From Sceloporus undulatus (taxonomy: Eukaryota > Chordata > Lepidosauria > Squamata > Phrynosomatidae), in contig NC_056522.1 in the NCBI RefSeq assembly GCF_019175285.1, positions 68,404,089 through 68,468,088 of the forward strand: 64,000 nucleotides of DNA, given 5' to 3'. Below, one piece after another: positions 23,156-32,840 of this stretch (positions are counted from its first letter, which is position 1; each line of letters starts with the position of its first letter). Under the pieces are notes generated by a model, which was not told where the DNA came from, searched no databases, and worked only from the letters and a program-made list of their open reading frames with translations. Both the position numbers and the translations under genes were made by a program.

Positions 23156-23243
23156 TAGATTATTGATTACTGATTATTTTAAAACCAGAATTTTAGCCAG
23201 AAATCAGCAGGGAGACCAAGGAGTCGGTTGGAAAGGAAACCTA

Positions 23244-23599
23244 GGCGCAATACAGAGCACCAAAAAGAGGCACTGGGGAGACGTCTCTCCTAGCTCCGCA
23301 GCAGCGACGCAGCAACCAAATTGTGCAACGTTGCTACGCAGCAAGAAAGGAGCACACAGAAGTGGCTGCTTTTTGCGCTGCCACAAACCGCCAGAGACGG
23401 CACGATGGTGTCGCAGCTGCGCAGTGATGTTTGGATGCTGCGCTGCTGCGACATAATAGCTGTGCACGCCGTGTGGATGGTGCTGCGCAGCTGCGATGTC
23501 CTTGTCACGTGCTAGGGTTGCGGGGCGTGTGCACGCGCCACCCCGAGGCAACCCTAGCACGTCACCATGAAGCCCCAAAGGGTCGGTATGTACCGGACC
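23244..23599 (+). mobile_element. Harbinger-like MITE, cggtac family, copy B
   Basis: Left GGCGCAATACAGAGCACC and right GGTATGTACCGGACC are inverted partners. Longer than copy A (356 versus 187 bp) and full of gctgcg repeats in both orientations. Reading frames here are products of this GC-rich repeat, not genes. Confidence 0.7.
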
Positions 23600-24511
23600 A
23601 TAGTTTATTTAGCTGCAGCATTGTTCCCAGAGGAAATTCATATTCAAAATTCTGGGACCACGATTCTAAATGAACCAAGTTTTTATAGTGTTTCGAACAA
23701 AGAAAACTAGAAATCACATTTCATTGGTTACATTGAATTAAACATTTACACCCCTGTATTTTCATTGGATGTTCAAATATTACACCTAACGTACGTCTCT
23801 ATCCCTCGTGGTACCCATCCATCAAAACATTACATGTTTTGTTTCACTGTCCTCAACTATTTATGCAGTACTTTTATTTGAGCTAGCAACTTAAAACCTG
23901 GAGCCATTCAGAGTTGTTTACATTCCAAAGCAGAGAATATGGCATGACCTGAATCCTTCATCCTGACAAACTTTGCCCTCAATTCATTTCAGTACTATAA
24001 TTTTCAACTCTTTGAGCATAAGTAAAATTCTGAATTTACATCTACCCACCACATTAGGAGCAACTGTGTCCACTGCCCTGGCTATTTCTCCATTGCAAAG
24101 ATCACCAAAACTTTGACAGATTACCTGCCACAGCAACAGGAAACTCCCAAGAGCCACTAGAGATCCATCCAGATCCATAGTTTCCAGGGGTGGACCATCT
24201 TAATGTGTCCCCCAGCTCTGCAGAGGTTCTGAGTTCCAGCAAATCTAAACTGCAACAGGTGGTGATCTGTCCATGACAATGTAACTACAGATACTCCACA
24301 CCCGGCTCATGTTCACCCCCAACTGCTAGAGCAAACAAGGTTCCAACTTACCTTGCAGCGAGAGTAAGGCTAGATACCACTTGGAACAGAGCTGTGGTTG
24401 TCATTGTAGACATGAAGCCACTCCTGATAGGGCATAAGGTCCTTTTAGAATGCCAAATAGGGTACCAGAAGCCTTTTATATAACAAATATGAAACAAATG
24501 CTGCTTAAGTA

Positions 24512-24723
24512 CAATGGCCCCTTGGTATCTGGTGGGGTTTGGTCCAGGACCTCCTGTGGATACCAAAATCCATGGATGCTCAAAACACAGTATAGTAAAT
24601 TGGTGTCCCTTATATAAAATGGCAAAATCAATATTTGCTTTTTGGATTTTCTTTAAAAAATATTTTAAAGCCATGGATGATTGATTCCATGGATACGGAA
24701 TCCGTGGATACAGAAGGCCAGCT
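24512..24723 (+). mobile_element. Tc1/pogo-like MITE
   Basis: Left end CAATGGCCCCTTGGTATC after TA; right end agaaggccagc before TATA. Internal tggataccaaaatccatgga and cttatataaaatggcaaaat match 17911-18235. Confidence 0.65.
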
Positions 24724-24859
24724 ATAACCAGCTTCACTGTGCTCTGGGCTAGCCCAGCCACTAAGAGAGAACAATGTACAACAGTCTTGTATATATGACC
24801 TGTACTGGGAAAACTGAGGCAATACAAGAAAAAGAAACTATACACTGGAAGGATGGAGT

Positions 24860-24990
24860 GTAATAGTTTTTTAATAGGAATTGTTTTATTGTTATGTTTG
24901 TAATCTTGTATTGGAATTTTATCTGTACGCCGCTTTGATCATCGCGGAAAAGCGGGATAGAAATAAAATTTTATTATATTATTATTATCT
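24860..24990 (+). mobile_element. LINE-like 3' end with ATT tail
   Basis: tgtacgccgctttgatcatc and agcgggatagaaataaaatt followed by TATTATTATT, a recurrent L2-like 3' terminus in this window (also 5330-5392, 29090-29214, 52700-52898, 61115-61205). Confidence 0.55.
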
Positions 24991-27019
24991 GGCAATATCA
25001 GTAAATACTGGTGCTGATGGAAATACCACCAGAACTTTGTGGAGTATAGAAGTACAGATTTCTAGAATGACAGATAGCAAAGCTAGCATTGGGTCTGGAA
25101 GAATAAATTGGTTTGGTTTACTAGATGTGTACCTCATCCTTTTTCATAGGAGCTCAGGGCAGTTAACAGTCTACCTAACAGCACACCATTAAAATTACGA
25201 AAGTCTGAAATCACCAATTTCTAAAATAACAAATTATAAATATTTGGACAGTCATTTCATACACTGTATTTGTTTAGGTACTGATTTATCCAGTGCAAGT
25301 GTGAATGGACAGGCATTCCAATTTTGCTATATTGGCTATTTTTCATTTAACAGTGTAACATAAAAAACTGAAGCAGTCTGTCTCTTATTCAAATAAGGTT
25401 ACTAAACAGGATTCATATATCCAGTTTTGTTGCAAGTTGTTTAGTACTTACTGGAGGTACTGTACTGATTTTGCACTGGTAACCATACCTTGCATGCTTA
25501 CTTGATAGTAAATACAAATTCATCAACGAATGCAAGAATACTATATGTCTTAACTATATTTCCATCTTTTGCATAGTATTTGTACAAGTTACTTATAGTA
25601 AACTCCCTATGCAACTGTCTAGACAAGAGAAATGAGTTGCATGCATAGGAGAAGTCTCTAAAAATAATGTAATTCAGGTGAGATATGTATTACATCAGGG
25701 AGGAATATAACTCTAAAAGTTTAAGTTGCAAGAAAGTAAAGGAGAATAAAATGACAAAATAATTGTGAAAAAGAAGTTTTTAAAGAGAGAGACAATTGTG
25801 CATTGGGGTGGTAAAGCAGGAGATCTGACAAATCACTTTAAAAAGTTAAGAACTGACAAAGTGCAGCAGACACTGAAGTAGAAATTGCAGTACTTTGTCA
25901 CCAGTAATGTGTTACATGTAATCTAACATACCTGCAATAATCCAGTCAGAGTGGAAATAACTAGCAATAGAGAGAGAGAGAGAGAGCGAGCGAAAGAACA
26001 GCACGTTTAGTGCTGCAAAATATTATGGTTTATTATTGTGAGAAAAATAATCTCAACAAAAACTCTTAAAGGAAAGACCTGGATTCCTCACAATTAACTA
26101 TACTACATCAAGAAAGTTTGCTTAGATGTTTCACAGCTAACAGTTGCATATGTTTCAACCACAGGATATACCTGTGATAACAAGAACCAGCCTTAAAAAG
26201 AAATTGATATACAAGTATGTTATCTTACAGGAAGGCTTTTGGAGCAGGAGGAACACTTTTAAAAATAATTATGAGAGGGTCCTTTCCTGATATAATTTTT
26301 GGCTTCTCTTGACACACTTCTTTTTAAAGTCTTAAAGAATACTGGTATGGATGGGAATGTTGAGCCTGGGTTTAATCTATCTGTACTTTAAAAATATATA
26401 ACCTATTTAATGTTTTTTAACAAAACACATTTGGCTTGTGAGCAGAAGTGCATGCCCACTCTTGCAACAGGGCATTTCCAATTCCCACCTGTTCTTCCCA
26501 AATGCAGATTCTGCCTGCATGTCACATTAAAGGTCTTGATGATATTCCAGCCTTATACCTAATAGTGGCTTTTCTGGGGATACACAATATACAGTGCAAA
26601 GGGAGGAGACAGAAAATGTTTTATTCAGAGTTCACTTGGGAGGATTTGATTCAGCTTTTCTCAAAACAGAATTTTATTATAGTCCAGCTCACATACAGTA
26701 CTTTCGCATCTGTTTCACTGAGTCCATTTCATTATTAGCAATAGCATCTTATACGGCTTTATTGGAATGAACTAAAAGCAGGGTATATATGTATGTCCTT
26801 AATGAAATCAGGCATAGCATTTTGATGAAGTACATTACATTCATTTTCTTGTGGCTGCATTCTACATGATTCAGGATGTTTGGATGGACAGCTTAGCCCT
26901 GTTAGGTTCAGGAGACATTTCTGAGATCATCCACGTCTTGGAAGCAAGTTTTAGAACAAGTACACTTCAAAATCCCAGTGGCAAACGCTATTTCAACAGT
27001 CCATGCTGGCTCTCAGGTG

Positions 27020-27960
27020 CACTGTGGTGGCATGATGTGAGGCTGGGGAAGGAGTAGGACAGATGGGAGGGTGGGCAATGGGAATGGTGCTGAACAAGAG
27101 ACAAGCAATGATGGTGTGAAGTGAGGCATGGGAGGGAGAAGGAGAGAAATAGTGTGAACAGCTCTGCAAGAAGCAAACAAGGGGCTCATTGTGAGGATAT
27201 AAGGAGAGCACGAAAGTTAGAATCATACAAGCTATTGTTTTCCCTATTACCATATACTGTATGGTTGCGAGAGCTGGACAGCGAAGAAAATGGATAGGAG
27301 GAAAATCAATTCATTTGAGATGTGGTGCTGGGTAGGAGTGCTTAGGATACTATGGACAACCAAAAAAAAAAAGAAAAAAAGACAAATGGATCCTAAAACA
27401 AATCATGCCTGAGATCTCCAAGAATCCAAAGATGACAGAGGTTGTCATACTTCGGTCATGCCCTGAGAAGGCATGACTCATAGGAAAAAACAATAATGCT
27501 AGGAAAGGTGGAGGGATACAGAAAAAGAGGAAGGCCACTTGCTAGATGGATGGACTCTATTAAGGAGCTCGCGGGCATGAATTTGCAAGACCTAAGTAGA
27601 GCAGTGGAGAATAGGGAATCTTGGAGATGTTTCATCCATGGGATTACCATGAGTCAGGATTGGCTCAAAGCCAATTAACAAAACAACAAAAAGTGATATA
27701 GAGGAGGCAGTAAGAGATAGGAGAGAGAGAGAGAGCACTGCAAGGAGACTTGTATAAGACAGGGAGGAGGAAAGTGAGCGGCGCAAGGGCTGTCCAAGAA
27801 GCATGGGAGGGGTATGCTGTGAGGACACATGGTGCAGTGAGGGAGGAAGTAGGAGAGATGAGAGAGTGAGTGTGAGTGGCAGGGCACGAGAGGTAAGTGA
27901 GGGGCATCTGCCATGACAATGAAAAGAGGTATAGAAGGCAGCAGGAGAGACAGTGAGAAG
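27020..27960. repeat. Purine-rich degenerate repeat, split by Bov-B
   Basis: 27040-27190 and 27700-27960 share gggaggaagtaggagagatg-type and aagaagcaa/catgggaggg phrases and are almost all G and A on this strand. The Bov-B piece separates them, and an antisense CR1 end follows. The opposite strand gives spurious Ser/Leu/Pro-rich frames. Confidence 0.55.
27236..27690 (+). mobile_element. Bov-B (RTE) LINE 3' part
   Basis: Translates in pieces to the C-terminal end of the Bov-B reverse transcriptase protein: YGCESWTAKK, NSFEMWCW, RILWTTKK, YFGHALRRHDS, IMLGKVEGYRKRGRPLARWM, ITMSQDWLKAN. The 3' end has the AACAAAACAACAAAA tail. 5'-truncated and frame-broken. Confidence 0.85.
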
Positions 27961-27962
27961 CA

Positions 27963-28078
27963 GAATCATAGAATCATAGTTGGAAGAGACCACAAGGGCC
28001 ATCCAGTCCAACCCCTGCCATGCAGGAACTCATAATCAAAGCATCCCTGACAGATGTCCATCCAGCCTCTGTAGGAGC
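27963..28078 (-). mobile_element. CR1 LINE 3' end, antisense
   Basis: agaatcatagaatcatagtt, ggaagagaccacaagggcca and accatgcagg-like phrases, continuing to catccagcctctgt. Confidence 0.85.
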
Positions 28079-28119
28079 AGCTGTGTGCAAGAAGCAAGTT
28101 AGGGGTTCATTGGCCACAT

Positions 28120-28300
28120 TTCAACAGCAAAGCTCTGGTACCATAAAAAACTGCAGTCCCCAGAATTTCATAGCAATGAGCAATGACAGTTAAAGTGGTG
28201 TCCAACCAGATTATTTCTGCAGTGCAGATGCAGTCATGCTCAAAATGGAGCACACTTTGAAATTCCTCCTGGACAGAAGGTTGAAATATAGGACATGTCC
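28120..28300 (+). mobile_element. MITE fragments (aataatcc family, then ctcaaaatgga family)
   Basis: 28120-28225 carries the right half of a MITE (actgcagtccccagaatttc, acagttaaagtggtgtccaa, gattatttctgcagtg). 28228-28300 resembles the complement of 54199-54425 (ctcaaaatggagca, ctcctggacag). Confidence 0.45.
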
Positions 28301-28465
28301 TGGAAGAGGATCTCTGGTCACTCTGGGAGGGAGGGAATTTGCCATCAGATGCAAGTGGTTGGGAGTTTAGAGGCGTATAAAGCTCCAGGTTGTGTGGAGA
28401 AAGTGCTTAGGAATAAGCTATTTCCCCTGGACACAGTCATGGAACTATGTTGGGAGGTTCAGGAT

Positions 28466-29075
28466 GAATAAAAAGTATGAAACATCAAAAAGGATATTGA
28501 GAAGTTGAAGAATGTCCAAAGGAGGATGGCCAAAATGGTGAAGGGTCTAGAAACCATGCCTTATGAGGAGAGACTTAGGGAGCTGGGCAAGTTTAGCTTG
28601 GAAAAGGGTAGGTTAAGAGGTATATTTTAAATGGCCTTATTTAAATGTTTGAAGGGATGTCATACTGAGGATGGAGCAAGCTTGTTTTCTGCTTCTCCAG
28701 AGACTAGGATCCGGAACAATGGATGTAAGCTACAGCACTAGCAATAGCAAGTACATTTCTATACCGATATACTAAGCAGTTTACAAAGTGTAAGCTAATT
28801 GCCCCCAACAAGCTGGGTATTAATTTTAGTGACCTATGGAAGGATGCCAGGCTGAGTCGACCCTGAGCCCCTGGCTAGTATTGAACTCACAACCTTGAGG
28901 TTTATGAGTGAGTGGCTGCAGTCCAGGCATTTAACCACTGCAATTCCACTAAGCATTAGGAGGAACATCCTGATGGCAAGAGCTGTTTGACAGTGGAACA
29001 CACTTCCTTGGAGAGTGGTGGAGTCTCCTTCTTTGGAGGTTTTAAACAGAGGCTGGATGGCCATCTGTCAGGGAC
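28466..29075 (+). mobile_element. CR1 LINE ORF remnant, split by a SINE-like insert
   Basis: 28466-28736 and 28952-29075 match the CR1 ORF2 3' region: gtccaaaggaggatggccaa, gagagacttagggagctggg, aagggatgtcatactgagga, gacagtggaacacacttcct. Broken by the element at 28737-28951. Confidence 0.85.
28737..28951 (+). mobile_element. SINE-like insert in CR1
   Basis: gtacatttctataccgatat, taattgcccccaacaagctg, attgaactcacaaccttgag and gcatttaaccactgc; the last two look like a reversed tRNA-type B-box/head. A recurrent squamate repeat; class not assigned. Confidence 0.55.
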
Positions 29076-29667
29076 GCTTTGATTAATTGTTCTTTAAACT
29101 TTGTATTTTAATGTTTCATATTGTTTTAATTTAGACTGTTTCAAATTTTATTAGGCACCTTGAGTCCCTGTACTGAGAGGAAAGTGGGGTGATGATGATG
29201 ATGATGATGACTTGTGAGTTCCTGCTACATGGCAAGAAGTTGGACTTGATGGCCTTTGGGTCTCTTTCACCTTTATGATTCTAAACGACTGTGGGGTTAA
29301 TTGTACAAAACATGGTGATGGCCATGAACATTTAAGGAAAACTGACATAAATTCAAGAAAAGTCATCCAATAAAATTTGTGGGGTGGCCATAAGGTGACA
29401 GGTGAGTTGAGGGCACTCTCCAGCAAAGCCCACAACAGGCTCCTTTCCACAACCAGAGACTATTTACACATTTAGACTATTTGATAACAGCGCCTAGTAA
29501 GAGCCTTGCAAACAACCTTTAGGAATGAGAAGGGAGGGTCATGTGATTGCACAATACACACAACGCTACAGAACCAGTTCATTGTTTAGATGAGAAACTT
29601 CCAGGATTATATTGGTAGCCATTTTGAGAGAGTTATCTCTCTCTCAAAATAAGAATAGTAATGTATA

Positions 29668-30130
29668 CAGCAACAGAGAGCCAGTGTGGCTCACCATATT
29701 ACTGCACTACGCTCTTATTGTGCTGGTATTCCAGTTTGACTGCTCTGGCTGCCTCCTGTTGCATTCTGGGGTTTGTAGTTCAGTGAAGCCTAAGAGCTCT
29801 CTGGTTGAGAATTCTAAATGCCTTTCCTTAAACTCTAAATCCCAGAATGCAACGGGATGCAGCCAGAGCAGTTAAAGTGGAACAGCAGCACTAACAGTGT
29901 AGTGCAGTTATCTAGGTATTGGTTTGAATGTTAGACTAGGACTCTGGAAACCAGGGTTTGAATCCCAGCTTGGCCATGAAACCCACTGGTTGACTTTGGG
30001 CTAGTAACACTCTCTCAGCCTAAAGGTTAGGCAAGGACAAACCTCCTCTGAACAAATCTTGCCAAGAAAACCTTGTGATATAGATCACCTTAGGGTCGTC
30101 ACCAGTCAGAAATGGCTTGAAGACACACAA
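29668..30130 (+). mobile_element. tRNA-headed SINE, split by a MITE
   Basis: Head gagccagtgtggctca at 29668, then the MITE, then tattggtttgaatgttagac, ccagggtttgaatcccagct (B box), ctttgggctagtaacactct and the tail cagtcagaaatggcttgaag. The tail continues into a tandem array. Confidence 0.85.
29702..29907 (+). mobile_element. Harbinger-like MITE inside SINE head
   Basis: Ends CTGCACTACGCTCTTATTG and complement-like CACTAACAGTGTAGTGCAG, with TTA on both sides (29699-29701, 29908-29910). The middle has gcattctggggtttgtagtt mirrored by aaatcccagaatgcaa. Confidence 0.8.
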
Positions 30131-30413
30131 CAACAACAAATGATATGATAGTGTGCCATATGTCAAAAATGACTTGAAGACACACAGCAACAACAACAAA
30201 CAATATGATAGTAGGCCATAAATTGGAAACAACTTGAATACACACAACAACAACAAATGATATGATAGTAAGCCATAAATTAGAAGTGACTTGAAGATAC
30301 ACAACAACAACAATAAATGATATGATAGTAGGCCATAAGTAAGAAACGACTTGAAGATACACAACAACAAATGATATGATAGTAGGCCATAAGTCAGAAA
30401 GGAAGGCACATAA
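30095..30413 (+). repeat. Minisatellite from a SINE tail (about 5.5 units)
   Basis: Units of 54-60 bp, each reading gccataagt.agaaa.gacttgaag, acacaacaacaacaa, atgatatgatagtag. The first unit is the normal 3' tail of the SINE ending at about 30130; later units repeat tail plus an atgatatgatagtag spacer. The opposite-strand Leu/Tyr-rich frames are by-products. Confidence 0.88.
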
Positions 30414-30892
30414 CATACACACAGACACACACATGAATGGTTCCAGATTAGAGGTGACCGCCTGAGGCTGGTGTGGCTTTCCAGCCCAAAGTTGCTCATG
30501 CTCAGATATGGGCCAGCTCCTAGCCAGCTCCAGCACTCTACCGTGTGAGGGACTCGGAGGAAAGGTTTCCATGGGGCGCCATCCCACAAGCCCCTCTCAT
30601 GCCTCCACCCAAATTATTTGTCATTTGCCAGTGTCTGTCATACAAATGTAAATAACACTAAACTTCCTTACAGATTTCCAGACAGAATATTACTGAATTA
30701 TTAGCTGCAAGTTTACTTAGTAGATTGAATAAGATAGATTGTGACATATGCACACGTAAGTATGACACACACATGCATTTGTCTCCTTTTGGAATAAGAT
30801 GCAAAGACTGTTTCAGGGAGATTTCCTCCCCTCTCTCTGAGAGCTTTGTGTGTGTATGTGTGTGTGTAGATAGATGGATGTGGGTGTGTATA

Positions 30893-30925
30893 GAAATATC
30901 TGTCTATCTATCTATCTATCTATCT
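30893..30925 (+). repeat. (TATC)n microsatellite
   Basis: Seven or so tandem TATC units next to a TGTG-rich run at about 30847-30870. Confidence 0.9.
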
Positions 30926-31122
30926 AGCCTAGAGTAGTGGATTGAGTATTGGACTATGACTCTGGGAGACCAGGTTTCAAATCCTTTCCCCTGCCATGAA
31001 AACCCACCTTGGGCAAGTCACACCCTCTCAGCCTCAGAGCGAAGTGCTGACAACCCCCTCGACAAATCTTCCACTCTGTGACAGGGTTGCCATAAGCCTG
31101 TAACAACTTGAAGTCACACAAC
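30926..31122 (+). mobile_element. tRNA-headed SINE
   Basis: cctagagtagtggattgagt, attggactatgactctggga, caggtttcaaatcc (B box), gggcaagtcacaccctctca and the tail taacaacttgaagtcacaca. Flanked by microsatellites on both sides. Confidence 0.85.
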
Positions 31123-31165
31123 TATTTATATGTGTGTGTGTGTCTGTACACAGACAGATATATAG

Positions 31166-31197
<32 letters not shown>

Positions 31198-31270
31198 AGA
31201 AACACGTATGTCTGTGTGTAGATATGTATATGTGTGTGTCTGTGCATGCAGATATAGAGATCTATGTGTG

Positions 31271-31446
31271 TACTGATTCCCTGCTTGAGCATAAAAACCC
31301 ACTGGGTGACTTTGGGCAAGTCACACTCTCTCAGCTTCAAAGGATGGCCGAGGCAAACCTCTGGAGAAACTTGCCAAGAAAACCTTATACAGTAATAGGG
31401 TCACTATAAGTAAAGAAATGACTGGGAGACTGGGAGGCACACAAGA
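31271..31446 (+). mobile_element. tRNA-headed SINE, head missing
   Basis: Starts at tgattccctgcttgagcat and carries aaaacccactgggtgacttt, tcacactctctcagcttcaa and a tail with gggaggcacacaagaac. Lies between two TG-rich arrays. Confidence 0.75.
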
Positions 31447-31454
31447 ACATTAAA

Positions 31455-31491
<37 letters not shown>

Positions 31492-32640
31492 CAGATATAG
31501 ATATATGTGTGTGTAGATATGCATGTGTATATAGGAATATATGTCTTTAGATAGATATAGAGATATTGTATATATGTGTGTCTCTGTACATATATGTGTG
31601 TGCATGGAGATATATACGTGTGTCTGTAGATAGAGCTATAGATGTGTGTGTGTAGATATAGAGATAAATACGTGTGTGGAGACAGATATGTGTGTGTATA
31701 AATAAATATATGTGAGTACAAAAATATGTCTTTGTGTGTATATATATACAGATATATGTATGTGTAGACAGAAATGTGTGTAGATACAGTATGTGTGTGT
31801 AAATAGATATATGTGAGCACAGAAATATGTCTTTGTGTGTAGAAATAGATATATAGATACGTGTAGATATGTGTGTGGATACATATGTGTGTAAACAGAC
31901 ATATGCTAGCACAGAAATATGTCTCTGTGTAGATATATAGATATATGTGTGTAGACAGATATGTATATAGATACATGTGTGGTTAAATAGAAATATGTGA
32001 GCGCAGAAATATGTCTCTGTGTATATATAGATATGTGTGTAGACAGATATGTGTGTAGATGCATGTCTGTATAAACAGTTATATGCAAGCACAGAAATGT
32101 CTCTGTGTATAGATATATAGATATGTTTAGACAGATGTATGTGTAGATATGTGTATGTGTAGATATATATATGTGTGTGTGTGTGTAAATAGACATGTGA
32201 GTGCTGAAATACATCTCTCTGTGTGTAGATATAGATATATAGATGCATGTGTAGACAAATTCATGTGTGTGTAGAGATACATATATGTCTATTGATAGAT
32301 ACATGATAGATACATGGGATGAGTCCTTCCTGAATCTTCGTTTGCGAAGAAAAGCCAGAGAGATACATGTGCATTGAGATGTGTGTGTGTGTGTGTGTAT
32401 AGATATATGTGTGTAAATACATATGTATGTCTATAGAGATTGTGTGTGTGTGTGTCTTTAGAGCTACAGTATATATATGTGTGTGTGTAGACAGAGATAT
32501 ATGTACTGTACGTGTGTGTGTGCCTTTAGATTGACAGAGCTATAGATATCTATGTATGTAGACAGAGATACAGATGTGTGTACCTTTAGATATATGTGTG
32601 TCTTCATACAGATAGAGCTAAGGTGTGTGTGTGTAGACAG
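31455..32640 (+). repeat. TG/TAGA array with higher-order units, upstream of RBM34
   Basis: TGTG runs mixed with tagatatatg and tagacagatatg. From about 31713 to 32280 a unit of about 90-100 bp recurs, marked by gagcacagaaatatgtctct at about 31713, 31812, 31909, 31999, 32088 and 32189. A 30-bp foreign piece (about 32333-32366) sits in it. The long opposite-strand His/Tyr/Thr-rich frames are repeat artefacts. Ends about 170 bp before the RBM34 start codon. Confidence 0.85.
32333..32366 (+). mobile_element. Short repeat fragment (gatgagtccttcctgaatct)
   Basis: Matches 51430-51480 (gagtccttcctgaatcttcg, gaag.aaagccagagaga). Here only this short piece is embedded in the TG array. Confidence 0.6.
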
Positions 32641-32808
32641 AGCTACAGCTGCGGGGCCTTATAGGGGGCGTCCCTGAGGTGCCTCCGCATGAGGGCCGCC
32701 TGAGGCTGGGCCTTTGGCGGGAGGCCTCCCACTCCCACTTCCGGCTCCTCCTCCAGGAAAAGGCCGCGTCGCTCTTAGTCTTGAGGCCTAGCTGAGCAGG
32801 AGGCGGCG
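32641..32808 (+). promoter_or_regulatory. RBM34: RBM34 promoter / 5'UTR (GC-rich)
   Basis: GC content rises sharply after the TG array. An ETS/GABP-type site ACTTCCGG lies at 32737-32744, about 70 bp before the start codon. No TATA box is seen. The start of transcription is not determined. Confidence 0.6.
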
Positions 32809-32840
32809 ATGGGGCCCCGCAAGGCCTTGCCGGGGAAAGG
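32809..32840 (+). CDS. RBM34: RBM34 exon 1 coding part
   Basis: ATG at 32809 in a strong context (G at -3 and +4). Reads MGPRKALPGK plus two bases of a Gly, donor gtaagg. The N-terminus differs from human but is basic in the same way; no other in-frame ATG precedes GQVANSLF. Confidence 0.85.

Larger units (their letters stand above)
21231..32640. other. ARID4B-RBM34 intergenic region
   Basis: About 11.4 kb without a recognised gene. Filled in order by SINE and CR1 pieces (22.0-22.4 kb), a LINE-like remnant (22.48-23.15), GC-rich MITE (23.24-23.60), MITE (24.5), LINE-like tail (24.9), purine-rich repeats split by Bov-B (27.0-28.0), CR1 (28.5-29.1), SINE with MITE and tail array (29.7-30.4), more SINE, and the TG array. 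21.25-22.06 and 25.2-26.98 show nothing except a GA run at about 25969-25996. Confidence 0.6.

Noticed and set aside
23163-23673. Several overlapping frames on both strands
   Set aside because: They lie in a GC-rich Harbinger-like MITE and change with every inverted module.
30095-30413. Regular repeats resembling a CRISPR-like array
   Set aside because: Vertebrate context, units are SINE tail copies without distinct spacers.
30020-30589. Minus-strand frame of 189 codons with repeated Leu/Tyr peptide
   Set aside because: Produced by the SINE-tail minisatellite read in reverse.
31404-32304. Long minus-strand frames rich in His, Tyr, Thr and Ile (190 and 233 codons)
   Set aside because: They are translations of the TG/TAGA array; periodic composition, no domain.
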